The notes beneath the pieces are model-generated. The model worked only from the letters and a program-made list of their open reading frames with translations, was not told the DNA's origin and made no database searches. Positions 11,282 to 22,893 of a stretch of 64,000 nt of DNA are shown here, one piece after another. Positions within the stretch are counted from its first letter, which is position 1, and every line of letters starts with the position of its first letter. The translations under genes were made by a program, and so were the position numbers. Origin of the DNA: Styela clava (taxonomy: Eukaryota > Chordata > Ascidiacea > Stolidobranchia > Styelidae); NCBI RefSeq assembly GCF_964204865.1, contig NC_135255.1, positions 9,391,135 to 9,455,134 of the forward strand, in the 5' to 3' direction.

Positions 11282-12841
11282 AGTTCCTGAGGAAAATTTG
11301 CATTTATTGGTTTTTGTGTGAGTCACGCAAGTCTGGTGATAAACTATCCGCCTTGTATATTGCGCTGTATTGCGTAGCTAAGGTTTTGGTTAAGCAATAG
11401 TCAGTCTACGAGTCTTTTAACTCTTAGTTTGCGTTCCAGGGAAAAGCGATCTACTTTGGGTAACATCCCGTCTGTGTGTGGGTTACTGCGGACTTGTCGC
11501 TTGCTCGTTCTATATTGTTGATTCGTGCCTGAATATCGTCAAATATTCGTGAAGCGTTCATTGCGCGAAACTGATTTTATGCGAGTTTGCTGGAGGATAA
11601 TGAAACTTTTCATTTCAAGGGGTTGGTATAATAAGACGATGTGATTGGTTATGGAAATATAACTATACATTGCTGTCTTCCTGGGTTGCGCTGGATGGGG
11701 GATTCGACTGACTACCAGGTCATTGTAATCTCTTTATCATAGTCCCAGCGAGACGATGTAATGAGATTTTTATCATTCGAGAGGAAAGCCATTATGACGT
11801 CTTAATTCAATCAATGGCGAAATTATACTTGTCGTCCAGCACCAGTCGATACCTAATATGGGATTAGTTAACCCCCAATTATTCGCTTAGGTGCATGGGT
11901 TTGATGTTGGGAGAATCCGCACGACGCGAGTAGGTCATGGTAAGTAATGATGGGATTGTCCCCCACGATATGAAGTGCAATAGCAAGCGTGTTTCTATGC
12001 TTAGCACGTTGTGCCAACCGTCGAACTGATAGGTATCGATTACTAGATGTTCTGAGGGTCAAATAGAAACGTTTAATAATGTAATGCGCGGACAATATAT
12101 GGAATCGCATAAAACATTGAAATAACGTTAATTCGCGTGTAAATGTATTATGTTTTTTATCGTTATTGAGAGAATTGTAGGCGCCCCTCCTTTTAGATAA
12201 TGATATATCCATCGGCAAATGACCCATGGACGCAATGTGATATTTTAGTTTTATATCCTGCGCGAGGATATTTGAATCTTTCTGTTACACGTCACATCCG
12301 GGTAGTGAGTAACCGATTGCAAACGCAGACTAGAAAGAGTTCGATTTCTATATTATATCATTGTTTATGCATAATGATGCCAAATGTATCGCGCTATAGG
12401 GTATGACTGGTGTGAACTTTTAGTATTTACTATGTACCGTATATAGATATGGCGATACTTTGTTATTTGAGTCTCATGCCTATGAGTATTTTCAGCATTC
12501 CGATGACATAGTGGCAACAATTTTTGAAAAAGAGAATGGAATTTTTGATTGAATTGTTTATATCGATTCCGTGTAGTTTAATTAATTATGTAACTATCAG
12601 AATAGATTGATTGGAGAATCTCTTATTTGTTGTAAGTCAACTACTTCAACATCAAAAACCTACCAGGAAGCTCACTCACTTTTGTCATATAATGTTTAAT
12701 TATAAGTTTCATGCATTTGCTCAAATTTTTTTTTTTTGTGAACGGGCATATGTTTGTGTGAATCTATTTCGGCCGTTTTGTTTTCGTTTCCTAATATCTG
12801 TCATTTTTATGCAGTTCTTTTATTAACATGAGAATTGAACA
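11282..12841. other. Intergenic spacer between RPL3 and the ARF-like gene
   Basis: No supportable coding exon. The 11868-12227 minus-strand frame has no recognisable family content. The promoter and 5' UTR of the GTPase gene must lie in the right part, but I see no clear TATA box. A run of 11 Ts at about 12727 precedes the start region. Confidence 0.5.
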
Positions 12842-15800
12842 ATGGGGAACTTACTATCAAAAATTGCTGCCGGACACAAAGGAGAACCAATCAGAGTCTG
12901 CATGCTTGGATTGGATGCTGCTGGTAAGTCGAAGGGATACGGAATTGCTTAGCTAAATGTACCATGAAGTAGTTTCTCAAAACATCATAATCTGTGAACC
13001 GTCGAAAGGATATTTGGAAATATAACTAGCTAGTAACACTAGAACAGGGGTGACCAACACGTCGATCGCCATGTCTTGAGTAGTCGATCGCGTCTAATGT
13101 TGGGTGAATTTAATAACATACCCAAAAATTTGCCTTGAACCAGTTTCTTGCAGCGCATGTTGTGTGTTTAAAGGCAGGAAGAATACAGTACTGTACATGT
13201 GAACAATACGATATAAACATACACTATTGACTATTTGAGTCTGGGAAAGTCCGATAGAGCATATTATTACGTAACGAGTACAGATTCGCTGCTGCCAAGG
13301 TTCAGGAATGAACGTGCCGAATATCATCTGTCTTAACTTACTAACAATCCTGCAATATCTTCTGCAGTATGCGAAAGTTCTTGTCGCACTCCAAGAGTAA
13401 TGGGATTAATTTAAAGAAAAAATATTATTCGCAACTGCAGCAATGACATCAGAATGCCGAATTGTTTCTAATTCCGAGCGGGCGAAGAATTGGATTGGAG
13501 GAAATTGTAAATTAGATACTGAAGTTTGATCAGTCATGTAACATTGATGGTTTGAGAATATTCATTTTTTGCTGTTTAGATAATACATAGATACTAATAC
13601 AATTTATTTTGAGGAATTTTTAACACTTACGTCTAAAAAGTAGGCAGGCCGTAGATCTGAATTGTATTATTTGAATACATCCTAAATAGATGATGAAACA
13701 TTTACTCCGGTACCATTATATATATAATCATATTAACAAATTAAATGAAACAAAAAAAATTTTTTTTTTTTTTTGTGATTTCATTAAGAATGCGCCCACA
13801 GAGCCCCGAGCTTATTGGCAGCGGCGTAATTTTGTATGCGTGTGTGACGTGTGTAGTTATCTGCATATTCCGTTCGTTTTGTGTATGACCAGATTGTCGA
13901 TCGCGAGCTAGTTTAAAGATTTCACTCGATCACGGTCGGAAGCAGGTTGGTCACCCCTGCACTAAATAATGGTTCATAAAATGCAAAGAGCATTTTGCAA
14001 AACATTCATAACAGACCATTTGCAGAGTATTGTCCTGAATCGTAAGTTCTACAGCAATTCGTGGCAATCCCGGCAGTAATGTACTACTAATCAGTAGACC
14101 TACTTGTCGTGCGGGCCAACGATAGTTATGTGCACTACTTCGAGAAGCAGAGGCTTATTTTGTGAATGGTGTGATTTTAAAAGTCCAAGATGTATTTATT
14201 CAAAAATATTCGGGAACGAAAATTTGAAATACGTTAGACTAAGTTTAAAATTCACATGTGATGCGTAGTAAACCTATCAACTTTTTACATTTTTCCTTTT
14301 CGAAACCAATTTCCATTTATGTGCCGTTTCTGTTAAAGTTTGCAGTAATTATTTTGTTGTTTCAGGAAAAACAACTGTTCTCCAGAAACTAAAGCTTGCT
14401 GATTGCACACGAACATTGCCAACGATTGGATTCAACGTTGAGACTGTTACTCCATGTAAAGGATTAACATTAACTATATGGGATATTGGAGGGCAAGATA
14501 AAATCAGACAACTTTGGAAGCATTATTATACATCAACTCAAGGTATGATGTGCACTGCAGTCATCTAATTAAAAATTCGTTTGAATTTCACTATCTTATT
14601 GTTATTACACACATTAGCAAAAGCTACAGTCATGCGCAACTAATTGTACAGTCTATAGCCGTATACAACAAAATCGACAAGGAAGTTATTAACTTGAAGA
14701 CGTTAATGAATAAATTTGCATGAAGCTCAAAATTAATGTTTTGTATGTCCTACTACTATGATAAATAATAACAACGCGTGGCAATTGTTTTAAAATTCTA
14801 TTTTGGTCTGGAGCGTATGACTGATTATTTGCAAAGTTGCTCAAAGCAATGTTTTTATACGACTCATACCATCAATATACGTCCTGATAAGCAAATTGTC
14901 ATCCGTCTGTAACAGGCAGACCGATGTTTCACAACAAGTTTCGATGTATTTTTATATTTTACGGACACACCTTCGTATAAGACTCGGTACAAATCTTTAT
15001 ACAAATCAGTCCCTTTTTCAATCTTTTGCTGCAATTTTGCCGAGATTACGATGTCCTCATTAGTCATTTAACTTTGGTGTCCTTATATTCAAACATTATA
15101 TATATATCTTGTTTGTGAATCACTAACTTGAATCGGAGTTAAATTTTTGTTGATCGTGTTTCCGGAGTCAAAGTTGGGTGGGAGCCAGAGTCAGTTTTTT
15201 TTAATATTTGCACATTGTAGGACTAATTCCTTCGACTTCCACAGCCATGGTATACTATTGAGCACTTTTGGTGCAACTAAATACAATTTGTACAGTCGAC
15301 ACATATGTCAATGTATTTTTGCTATTCTAATATCATGAACCAACATTAAAACCTAAATACTACCTTATGTCTATAGGTATTATATTTGTTGTCGATAGCG
15401 CAGACAAAACAAGATTTGGAGAAGCAGTAAGTGAATTAAACGCTATTTTGCAAGAAGATGGAATGAGAAAGGTATTTGTTGCTTGAATCTCATATATTTA
15501 AGTAGGCTAATATATATTTCAAATACTAGATATTTCGTGTATAAGCTATGAAGTTTGTAAGCACATTACAATCTTATGCCAAACACTACAAATATAGTGA
15601 ACCAATAAACTGAACCCACAAATTTCTAATACGAAAATATATTTGTCTGATGATACCCAAAGGGTGCCGGACGCTTTGCACACAGAGTATGTTATCTCTA
15701 GAAGATGTTCCAAACAACCTGGATTCTGTTTTTTCCTTGTATATGTTTTTATAAACAGTAAAATAAGTTATTATTTTTTCATCTCTATAATACAGTATAT

Positions 15801-16204
15801 TATAGAACTATACACCGCAAATTTTGTTGACTGCTATATGTTCTTCAAACATTTTTGCAACCCCTAAGTAATAAGGCATCTCTCATTTTGAGGTTTGAGT
15901 GTTTAAAATATACCAGCGAGTGACTTTGATTCCTTTATTGATATCTTCAATGATAACAGCATCAATTATATTTTCCTTCAAGATACCTATCGTTGTACTC
16001 GCCAACAAACAAGATTTACCTGAAGCTGTAGATAAAAGAGATCTTGCTACCGTATTAGAACTGGATAAGCTACCGGCAGACCACTCCTGGCATATAGAAA
16101 ACTGCTGTGCTGTCAAAGGGGTCGGGGTGTATGAATCAATGAAAGTACTCTCTTCAATGATTAAAAAAGCAAAAGGTTCATCAGCTTCTGCGGCAAGAAC
16201 ATAA
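12842..16204 (+). CDS. ARF/ARL-family small GTPase, 4 exons
   Basis: Exons 12842-12923, 14366-14542, 15377-15471 and 15983-16204 join in phase to 191 residues, slightly longer than typical ARFs (about 180). Gly2 after the initiator (MGNLLSKI) is a myristoylation site for membrane anchoring. GTP-binding motifs are GLDAAGKTT (P-loop), PTIGFNVE (switch 1), [10 protein letters not shown] (switch 2), LANKQD (base specificity) and CCAVKG in place of the usual SA/CAT loop. The tail [13 protein letters not shown] is a lineage-specific extension. These motifs place it in the ARF/ARL group that acts in vesicle traffic. It looks closest to divergent ARF-like members (ARL11/14-like by feel), so I give no symbol. 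The stop codon overlaps an AATAAA. The gene is convergent with the sulfotransferase. Confidence 0.93.
13037..13967. mobile_element. Non-autonomous hAT element in intron 1 of the ARF-like gene
   Basis: Inverted termini CAGGGGTGACCAAC (13045-) and GTTGGTCACCCCTG (-13959) are perfect complements over 14 bp and enclose 915 bp. Flanks CACTAGAA (13037-13044) and CACTAAAT (13960-13967) look like an 8-bp target duplication with two changes. No transposase frame is evident inside. Subterminal GATCGC-like motifs occur at both ends. Confidence 0.88.
15130..15250 (+). repeat. Degenerate GGAGTC/GACTCC-rich repeat
   Basis: Short GGAGTC and CAGAGTC motifs recur here, and the same flavour appears at 34830-35120 (GACTC-rich) and 46240-46440 (GAGTCAAGTC-rich). 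It looks like an old, simple-sequence-derived dispersed repeat. Boundaries are uncertain. Confidence 0.35.
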
Positions 16205-16214
16205 TAAAATACAA

Positions 16215-16522
16215 AATAAACTTTGACATTGCCGCTTGTCCATCGTGCCTGTAGGGCATTTTCGGTAACATAGCTAACAAATGTGTTACATGAAGACGCA
16301 AATCATTTAAAAAACAATTGATTCATACTAACTCCAAGCATTATATAAATCAAGCAGCACCGGGAAAAATCCTGGAAACTGCAAATACAATTTATTACTA
16401 GACGAAAAACGCGTGTAACATGTATTGTTCAATTTTCATGTGGCGTAGTCTTGGGATTTGCAGACGGTGTATATTTTCATTCATCAGTACAATATGTATG
16501 TCCGAACTATTGTGCAAATAAA
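16215..16522 (+). terminator. Alternative polyadenylation signals of the ARF-like gene
   Basis: AATAAA occurs at 16203-16208 (overlapping the TAA stop), 16215-16220 and 16517-16522. The first is too early to leave a usual 3' UTR. The second would give a 3' UTR of about 35 nt and the third one of about 340 nt. Confidence 0.65.
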
Positions 16523-16996
16523 GTGTGTTTTTAAGTATTTTTTAAATTGCAATAAATGATATTATATTGTATCTTAAAGCATTATTGGTAGTTACGTACA
16601 GTTGGGAGTAACGAAACTATATATTTATTGAATTGAGCATAATAATGTTGGTGAGTACACTCAAGAGCAACACAAATTAGATTTGTGATTCAACTATTTG
16701 CCATACATATTTTATCATTTTATTCAACAATGAAAGCGAGCTGTACAATGTAAAATATTTATAATGTTGTGACGAATCTAGCAAGGTTGGTGATCCAAGA
16801 TTAAAAAATTATATCAAATTTTACAGACACAGGCGCGAAAAAATCAGTATTTGCCATCATAAACATATTGCCATTTAAAAATTCGTCAGACGTCAGCGAA
16901 GTCAAGTCATGCGGAATTTCGGCTTATGCTATGACGTCACTATAGCGGTTTATGGGATTTGCAGATTTTAATATTTATCTAGAACTCTTGCTATTA

Positions 16997-17002
16997 TTTA
17001 TT
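16997..17002 (-). terminator. Sulfotransferase polyadenylation signal (minus strand)
   Basis: TTTATT on the plus strand reads AATAAA on the minus strand, about 90 nt after the sulfotransferase stop codon. Only about 475 bp separate it from the last poly(A) signal of the convergent GTPase gene. Confidence 0.65.
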
Positions 17003-17092
17003 GTGTAGTATTTTAGCCAAACAATGCGTTTTGGAATTAGTTGGAAATTTTCGAAAATTAAGACATATAACATTATTCTTTCCCCAAATTGT

Positions 17093-20000
17093 TTATAGTT
17101 GGTATGTGAATTCAATATCAGAATCGGCAAATTCAGCTTTCAAAACTTTGTCCATTTGTTCTGATTGTGCAACGCTGAATTTATTTTTCCATTTTCCCAC
17201 TCCACCTAAAAAAAATAAGAATATTCAAACATAGATTTACACGTGAAAATTAACGTTTTCCCGAAGAAGAAAAGAGGAAATTGAAAATAATTTTGAATCA
17301 ATAAGTTGCTACGCTCTTACATCATTTGGGTTGATTTTGCATACAGTATTGCAACTCATACAGCATACCTGGATTGGAAAACAATTTTTTCATCATTTCG
17401 CCATCTGTAATTGGCTAGATATCGATTATTTATATCACAAAACATTATAGTAAAATATATATAGTATTGCCCCTTTTTCGTCTTTGTATCAATGTGAAAA
17501 GTGATCATTGTGCAAAAAATTTATCTTCAAAATTAATTAAGATATAAGAATGTGCAATGTTCAACTGAAAGAGAACATATTTCGGACCTCCTAAAGTATG
17601 CGCACCAAGATGGCGCACAACCTGAACTCAGGTTGTGTACCGGGTTAGGGTTCAGGTTGTGCGACATCCTGGTGCGTATACTTCAGGACAGGAGTACCCA
17701 TATTTCCTTAAAATATTTTCAAATTCTTTCTGAGAATTTCAATGTACTAGTGAATAGAAATTTTCAATTAACTGTTAATGTTTTGGTCATTATTATTTTC
17801 AGTTATTCACCTTTATTAACAAGTATATTGGCTTCATATCTTCCGGACTTTCCCGCTGCATCTTTCATACTTCCGATTGAAGTGTTTTCGGCAATGATAG
17901 CTATTTCTTTGTCCGTTAGGTCGACTTCTAGGAAGTTCGCAATGCGTCGAATTTCTTTTTCTATATCCTGTGAGTATATACCAATCAGAGATTTAGCGTA
18001 GTTATATGGGCGTTTAGAGATATTTAGGATCAAAGGTCAATAGATGCAACAATAATCTTGATGGTCTTCAAAATTTGGATGACTAACTAGAAAAACAATG
18101 ATTTACTGTTTAACTGTAGAAAGTATGATTTAATTGCATTTTGTCACCGCGAAGAACGAAATATTATATAAACACCACGTAAAGTCAGTCAAGATCGAGG
18201 TGAAAGCAAAATACTGTTTGAGTTTTATAAATAAAAGATGTATATTATAATAAAAATCTATTTCGCACTTTAATCATATCTTCGTACACAAGCAATAAAA
18301 CGTCTTTGTCATTTCTGTGCTTATACCATCCCTTCACATGATCTGGAAATGACCATTCATCGTCTTTCGAAACAAGGCCATGTTTTCCTGCAATAATTTT
18401 ATCATTTTTAATGCCTTGAACCCAATAGTAGAATCGAGAAAACCTGAGAATTTAAAAAATAAAAAAGCATTGCTTAAAATTATGAACACTAATAAGGTCA
18501 CCATAACGTCAGCTAAATATCAACCCAATGTTAAAAAGAATTGTACCGTCATATGAAGATGTGTCTGTTAAATATAGTAAAGCAAATTAAAAAAAAAACA
18601 TAACTGATAGATAAGCCCTTTGATGAGTAGTAACAAATTCTGACATTTTGTCTTCAAATGCTAAACATTTGTTGTGGAGTTGAATGATAATACTACTAAC
18701 AATATGGCACGATATTATTGCAAAAAGTAGAAAGCATAAGTTAAATGTGGGTGGTTACCGGGGATACCTTCGAACTGAATGCTAACAACATGTGCTAAGC
18801 CCCACTGTATTTTGTTGATTCATAAACTTGATAATCTAATAGGGAATGAGTTCAACTGAAATTTCTTCAATTGAAATATCTGGAGGAGTGAGTTTCCACA
18901 TGCGTGTTTGACGAGTAAACAGCAATATGTGTTTAGCCCCCCTTTATTTTGTTGATTGGCAACTTGACAACCTACAAGGGAGTGAATCCAACAACTGAAT
19001 CTTTTTCAATTGAAATATCTGAGGAGTAAGTCCACACCCGCGCGACCTATATAGTATTTCATTGTCCTATTTGATGTATATGTAGGAATACCCCATATCT
19101 GACTCTTTCATAGTTCAATATAACAGACAGTAGATTCATTCCAGTGCTTCTAGTGTAAACAACAAAAACGGCTGGACATCAATATCACCAAACAAAACCG
19201 ACCTTGTAAAAAGTCATTGAAAAAATCATCCCACGATTCTTTGAAAAGTTGTTTTCTAACGTTTTCGTTGAGCAATATTTCATGAACAAATTTATACCAT
19301 GATACCAATTGATCTTTCGGGTTTCTCACAACGTATATCACCTGTACGCAATATTTAAGATCATAAACTTCAAATCTTATTTTCCGATATATCTAGGGAT
19401 TTGTCAAATCAGTGAGTGGAAAATACAGACAATAATATGTTTACAAAGGCCACTCGTACTAAAACCAGCAATGGTTGGGGTTTATCGTTCTTCTTTATAG
19501 TATACGATGCTGGCGAATTCAAACAATCTATATATATATATTTAATAACACCTATAGTTGAAACAGAGTCACCGTGTATAACGGACGCCGCGAATACATC
19601 GGCGTTAAGGTTATCTGTTTAGTATATGTTGCATATATACAAACTTACATGTTTCAAAACAAGAAATATATTAATTGTAGTTCCTATATTTTTTTACAAA
19701 TTTGGACGAAAATGTTTTACACCTACCTTTCCATTCACTTTTCTCAATTTTTCAAAGTCAAAAAGTTCTTCTCTTAAGTGTGTATTAAAATATTTTCTTG
19801 GCAGTGGTATTCGATCAATGACATCAAACTTCTTTTCCGCTGAAACATTGTATAACTTTAATGTAAGATAATCAATCATTCAATCTTTGCTTGTTTTTTA
19901 AGTTGATTGTAAAATCGAGTGCGAGAGATCATGACAGCACATCGTCATATCATCATTACAACGTGCATGTACATGAAACGAAATGTCTAATCTTTTTTAT

Positions 20001-20688
20001 TAATACCGATGCCAAATTTTTAAGAAGAATTTGCACAAAGAAAAGTCGTGCGCACTTACTAAGAAATAAAGAAGATTGATCTCTCAGCGAATTTAGGGGC
20101 GATCGAGTACAAAGAGATACAGGGAATATTAAATTTTTTGGGTTTGGGCGTAGAATTAATCGTTAGTAAATACCAATTGACGCCATAATTAACAACTTAC
20201 GTATTCCAATTCCGAGCATTATTACAGGCGTAGGAATTGACTTTGATATTTTATCCAGATTTTCGTCTCGGCCGTATAAAATTTGTCGAATAATTTCCGT
20301 CGTCCAAGTAGTACCTGAGAAACACGAATATACGAGTACTCATGTATGTCTGTATCGTTTCCCATGATTAAACATGCCTTTGAACTCTTGAATTTGATTA
20401 TTTCATCTGCACTGTTTTATTCTACAATGTTATGATGGGTTAATAAATATAGGTTTAAAATATACAGCACATACTTTCAAATTTGAACGAACCTGACTTA
20501 GGGTAGCTGACAACGAAGATTGGGTTCTTTGGCCATTCCCATTCTTCCATAGCAATCCTTATGTTTTCTGCTTTGAAATGTACCGGTAGTCTATATTCTC
20601 GGTATCTCGATATTTTCAGGTCTTCAGATAAAAATTCTCCAAGTGATCCCACCATTTCTTGCAAAAATTTAGAATCAATTTCCGCCAT
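17093..20688 (-). CDS. Cytosolic sulfotransferase (SULT family), 7 exons
   Basis: It transfers sulfonate from PAPS to hydroxyl or amine acceptors in the cytosol. Minus-strand exons: 20493-20688, 20201-20314, 19727-19839, 19199-19341, 18269-18443, 17811-17967 and 17093-17205. Phases agree and give 336 residues; SULTs are usually about 290-300, and the surplus is N-terminal. The exon 1/2 junction creates YPKSGTTW (5'-phosphosulfate loop). NTHLREELF carries the catalytic His. YVVRNPKDQLVSWYKF is the 3'-phosphate loop. The final exon supplies GGVGKWKNKFS, equivalent to the RKGxxGDWKNxF motif. Exon 4 needs the weak donor GTTTTG to keep frame; the nearer GTCGGT would shift it. I chose MAEIDSKF as start; an in-frame ATG lies 96 nt upstream. 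The substrate cannot be read from sequence. Confidence 0.93.
17585..17692. repeat. Palindromic MITE in the last sulfotransferase intron
   Basis: The arm 17589-17627 is nearly the perfect reverse complement of 17650-17688. Both carry GGTTGTGCG and the motif GTATGCGCACCA or its complement. The whole unit is about 105 bp. A diverged relative lies at 62118-62217 and shares AAGATGGCGCACAACCTGAA. Two copies with the same arm sequence point to a mobile hairpin family. Confidence 0.8.
18795..19045. repeat. Diverged tandem duplication in a sulfotransferase intron
   Basis: Two units about 130-135 bp apart share TATTTTGTTGATT, a middle block around GGGA(A/G)TGA, and CAATTGAAATATCTG followed by GAGGAGT. 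They lie between exons 4 and 5 of the minus-strand sulfotransferase gene. Confidence 0.65.
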
Positions 20689-20699
20689 ATTTACCTTGT

Positions 20700-22000
20700 T
20701 TTCTCTATAATTTAGCTTTACAACTGAATAAATAAAAGGTTCGTAAGTCGAAAATACCAACCATGAAGCAGCACTGCTGGACATAGCCTCGAGGGCGAAT
20801 TCGGGAATTTGACACGCAAAGCGTCGCTTTTAAACAACTGTCTGATCGTAACATGTACGCATTTGTATTGCGCCTACATTGCGTAGAACATTGTCTGTGA
20901 AATAGTGTTGGTATAGATTTGTCTAAACTCAACTATCTGACATTTACCGTTTTTTTAATCGCATATCCGGCATCCTCCTAGCTTGGTATATTTGCCATGC
21001 GTTCTTATGAGGTGATGCATATATATATTTGCATAGAGAACTGCAATAAGGATGATCTTCAACTAATGGAAACGCAACAATCTTTTCATGAACTTCGGAT
21101 AAAATATTTTCGCTTATCAACAACTCAATAGCCGGCACTTCGCAACCAGACAGGCAAATCAATTAGCACGTGCATGAATGTGTTTTTTTCGTCATTTTGT
21201 GGTCTATTTTCTTTAAGATTCGAAATCGTCAATCAATTTAACATTTATTGAAAAAAATATGATTTGATTTACCTCTTACGGCGTCAATCTGACATATATT
21301 GTTTAAAACTTGATTTCATTTGACTTGCAATGGTAATTCAGTCCACAAATTCATTTTGTCCATTTCAATATGGAGCAACATATTGAATCCAGCCATTATT
21401 TGGAAACTTTTACTTTTACAGTTTTAAGCAGTCCGGGCTTCAGAATCTTTGACTAAATAAAACCCCACCCGTACTCCAGTATCTCATGAACAGTTACATA
21501 TATCACTTATCTGTTGATAACCCTGCGATAAATATGATCATATATTTATACTCTCTAAATTTTGAAGCGTACGTCGAGAAATGTTGTCTTGAAAAAAATA
21601 TAAATGAACTATTTTGCGAGCACGCCAAATAGCCGTGACGAAGAGTTCACATTTCACAGTCGTCCACTCAAAATAAAATCGCTCTTGCGCTGCAATTGCC
21701 GAATATCGTGCTCCAACTTGCGGAAAACGCTTATACACGAAGTTGTTTAAAGTTCCGAAACTGGCAATATTTTCTTTTATCTTTGCGCAAATGCGAAAAA
21801 GTTGATGGAATTAACAAGAATATTTTTTAGTCAGTTATTTAAAAAGAGTATTTTCGTCTTGACAGAATGAAGTATGAATAACACAAAAGGTAGGGTTTGT
21901 GTTTGATGATATGGTTCAACTTAGCAAGGTATAAACAAAATTTTGGGGTACATCTATGGAGTAGAACGACGTGGTTAAGGAACTGAGTCGTCATAGCACA
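20700..22000. other. Spacer upstream of sulfotransferase and APMAP-1
   Basis: Divergent intergenic region that should hold the sulfotransferase promoter (minus) and part of the APMAP-1 promoter (plus). The minus frame at 20944-21162 ends in a basic tail but matches nothing I know. No clear TATA box or initiator stands out. Confidence 0.4.
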
Positions 22001-22009
22001 CACAAAAAA

Positions 22010-22215
22010 CGAATCCCGTACAGCTCACCGGAATATTCGAAAAAAATAAAAGTAATAGCCTTCTAGCGAAAAATTTAATCTTCAAGCACTGAGAATTTAA
22101 AAGAGATTGGTTCAGTAATCAAAGAGAAAAGCGACTTTTAAAAACGTGTCGAAGAAGAAGAGTGCCAGCATAAAATGCAAAACGAACGTTATGTCCACTT
22201 ACGTGTCCAAAAACT
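22010..22215 (+). repeat. Dispersed 'TAATAGCCTTCTAGCG' repeat, copy 1
   Basis: This carries the core AGTAATAGCCTTCTAGCGAA, a middle block around GATTGGTTCAGTA, GAGAAAAGCGACTTTTA, ACGTGTC, and an end near TTATGTCCACTTACGTGTCC. Further copies lie at about 27930-28110, 28975-29235, 55185-55375, 55540-55760 and 56128-56365. All are in the same orientation, and several carry an (AAC)n run after ACGTGTCAAAGAAC. Confidence 0.75.
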
Positions 22216-22893
22216 AACGTCGCACTCACACGAAAAAATGCTGCTTTCAAATAAAACTCAATTTTGTGATCGTTAATATGTACTTACTAAAGTTTATAAA
22301 CATGTAGGTCTATGGAATAAAGGCAAAAGGTCAACTTTTACACCTCATTGACTATACCTCGGCACTTTGCAGACTTCCATTTCAACCTTTGAATATTTTA
22401 CGACGAGATCGCAAACAAATAGGGCAGTGTTCGAGATACACTGTTTGCCGATATTGCAGACTTGTACGGCTTACTTTGCACTAATTCTTACCGTGGTTTG
22501 TTTGCACTTATGTAAGAAGCAACCGTAGCGCAGAATTATAGTTGAGATAGCTGCATGAATGGGCGCACCGCTTTTCAATATATCGAGAAGATTAATAGTA
22601 TTTTAGAAGTTGATTTTGTTATCTAGAATTTAAACAAAGAAAGGAACAATTCCAAATATATATATTAGTTTCTATTCTGTGATTACCAACTAATTGTATA
22701 ACCTCTTCCTTTGGTCCTACTTAGTTAAGGCTGGGTCAGGATACGTTAGCAAGTAAAGTACAACATAAGAAAAACTGAGAAATACGGAAAAATTACAGAA
22801 TAGTTATTCCTACTTTTATTTTAGCGACATAATACTACAGTGACTACCAAATATTTTAGTAAAACTACATGTTTTAATAATTCTAACGTACAA

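Noticed and set aside
20944-21162. Minus-strand exon upstream of the sulfotransferase
   Set aside because: The 72-residue frame matches no family and has no in-phase splice link to the sulfotransferase.
22840-22893. Longer N-terminus for APMAP-1
   Set aside because: The extension starts at GTG and lies just after an acceptor-like site; the first ATG is 22894 and gives the family's usual length.
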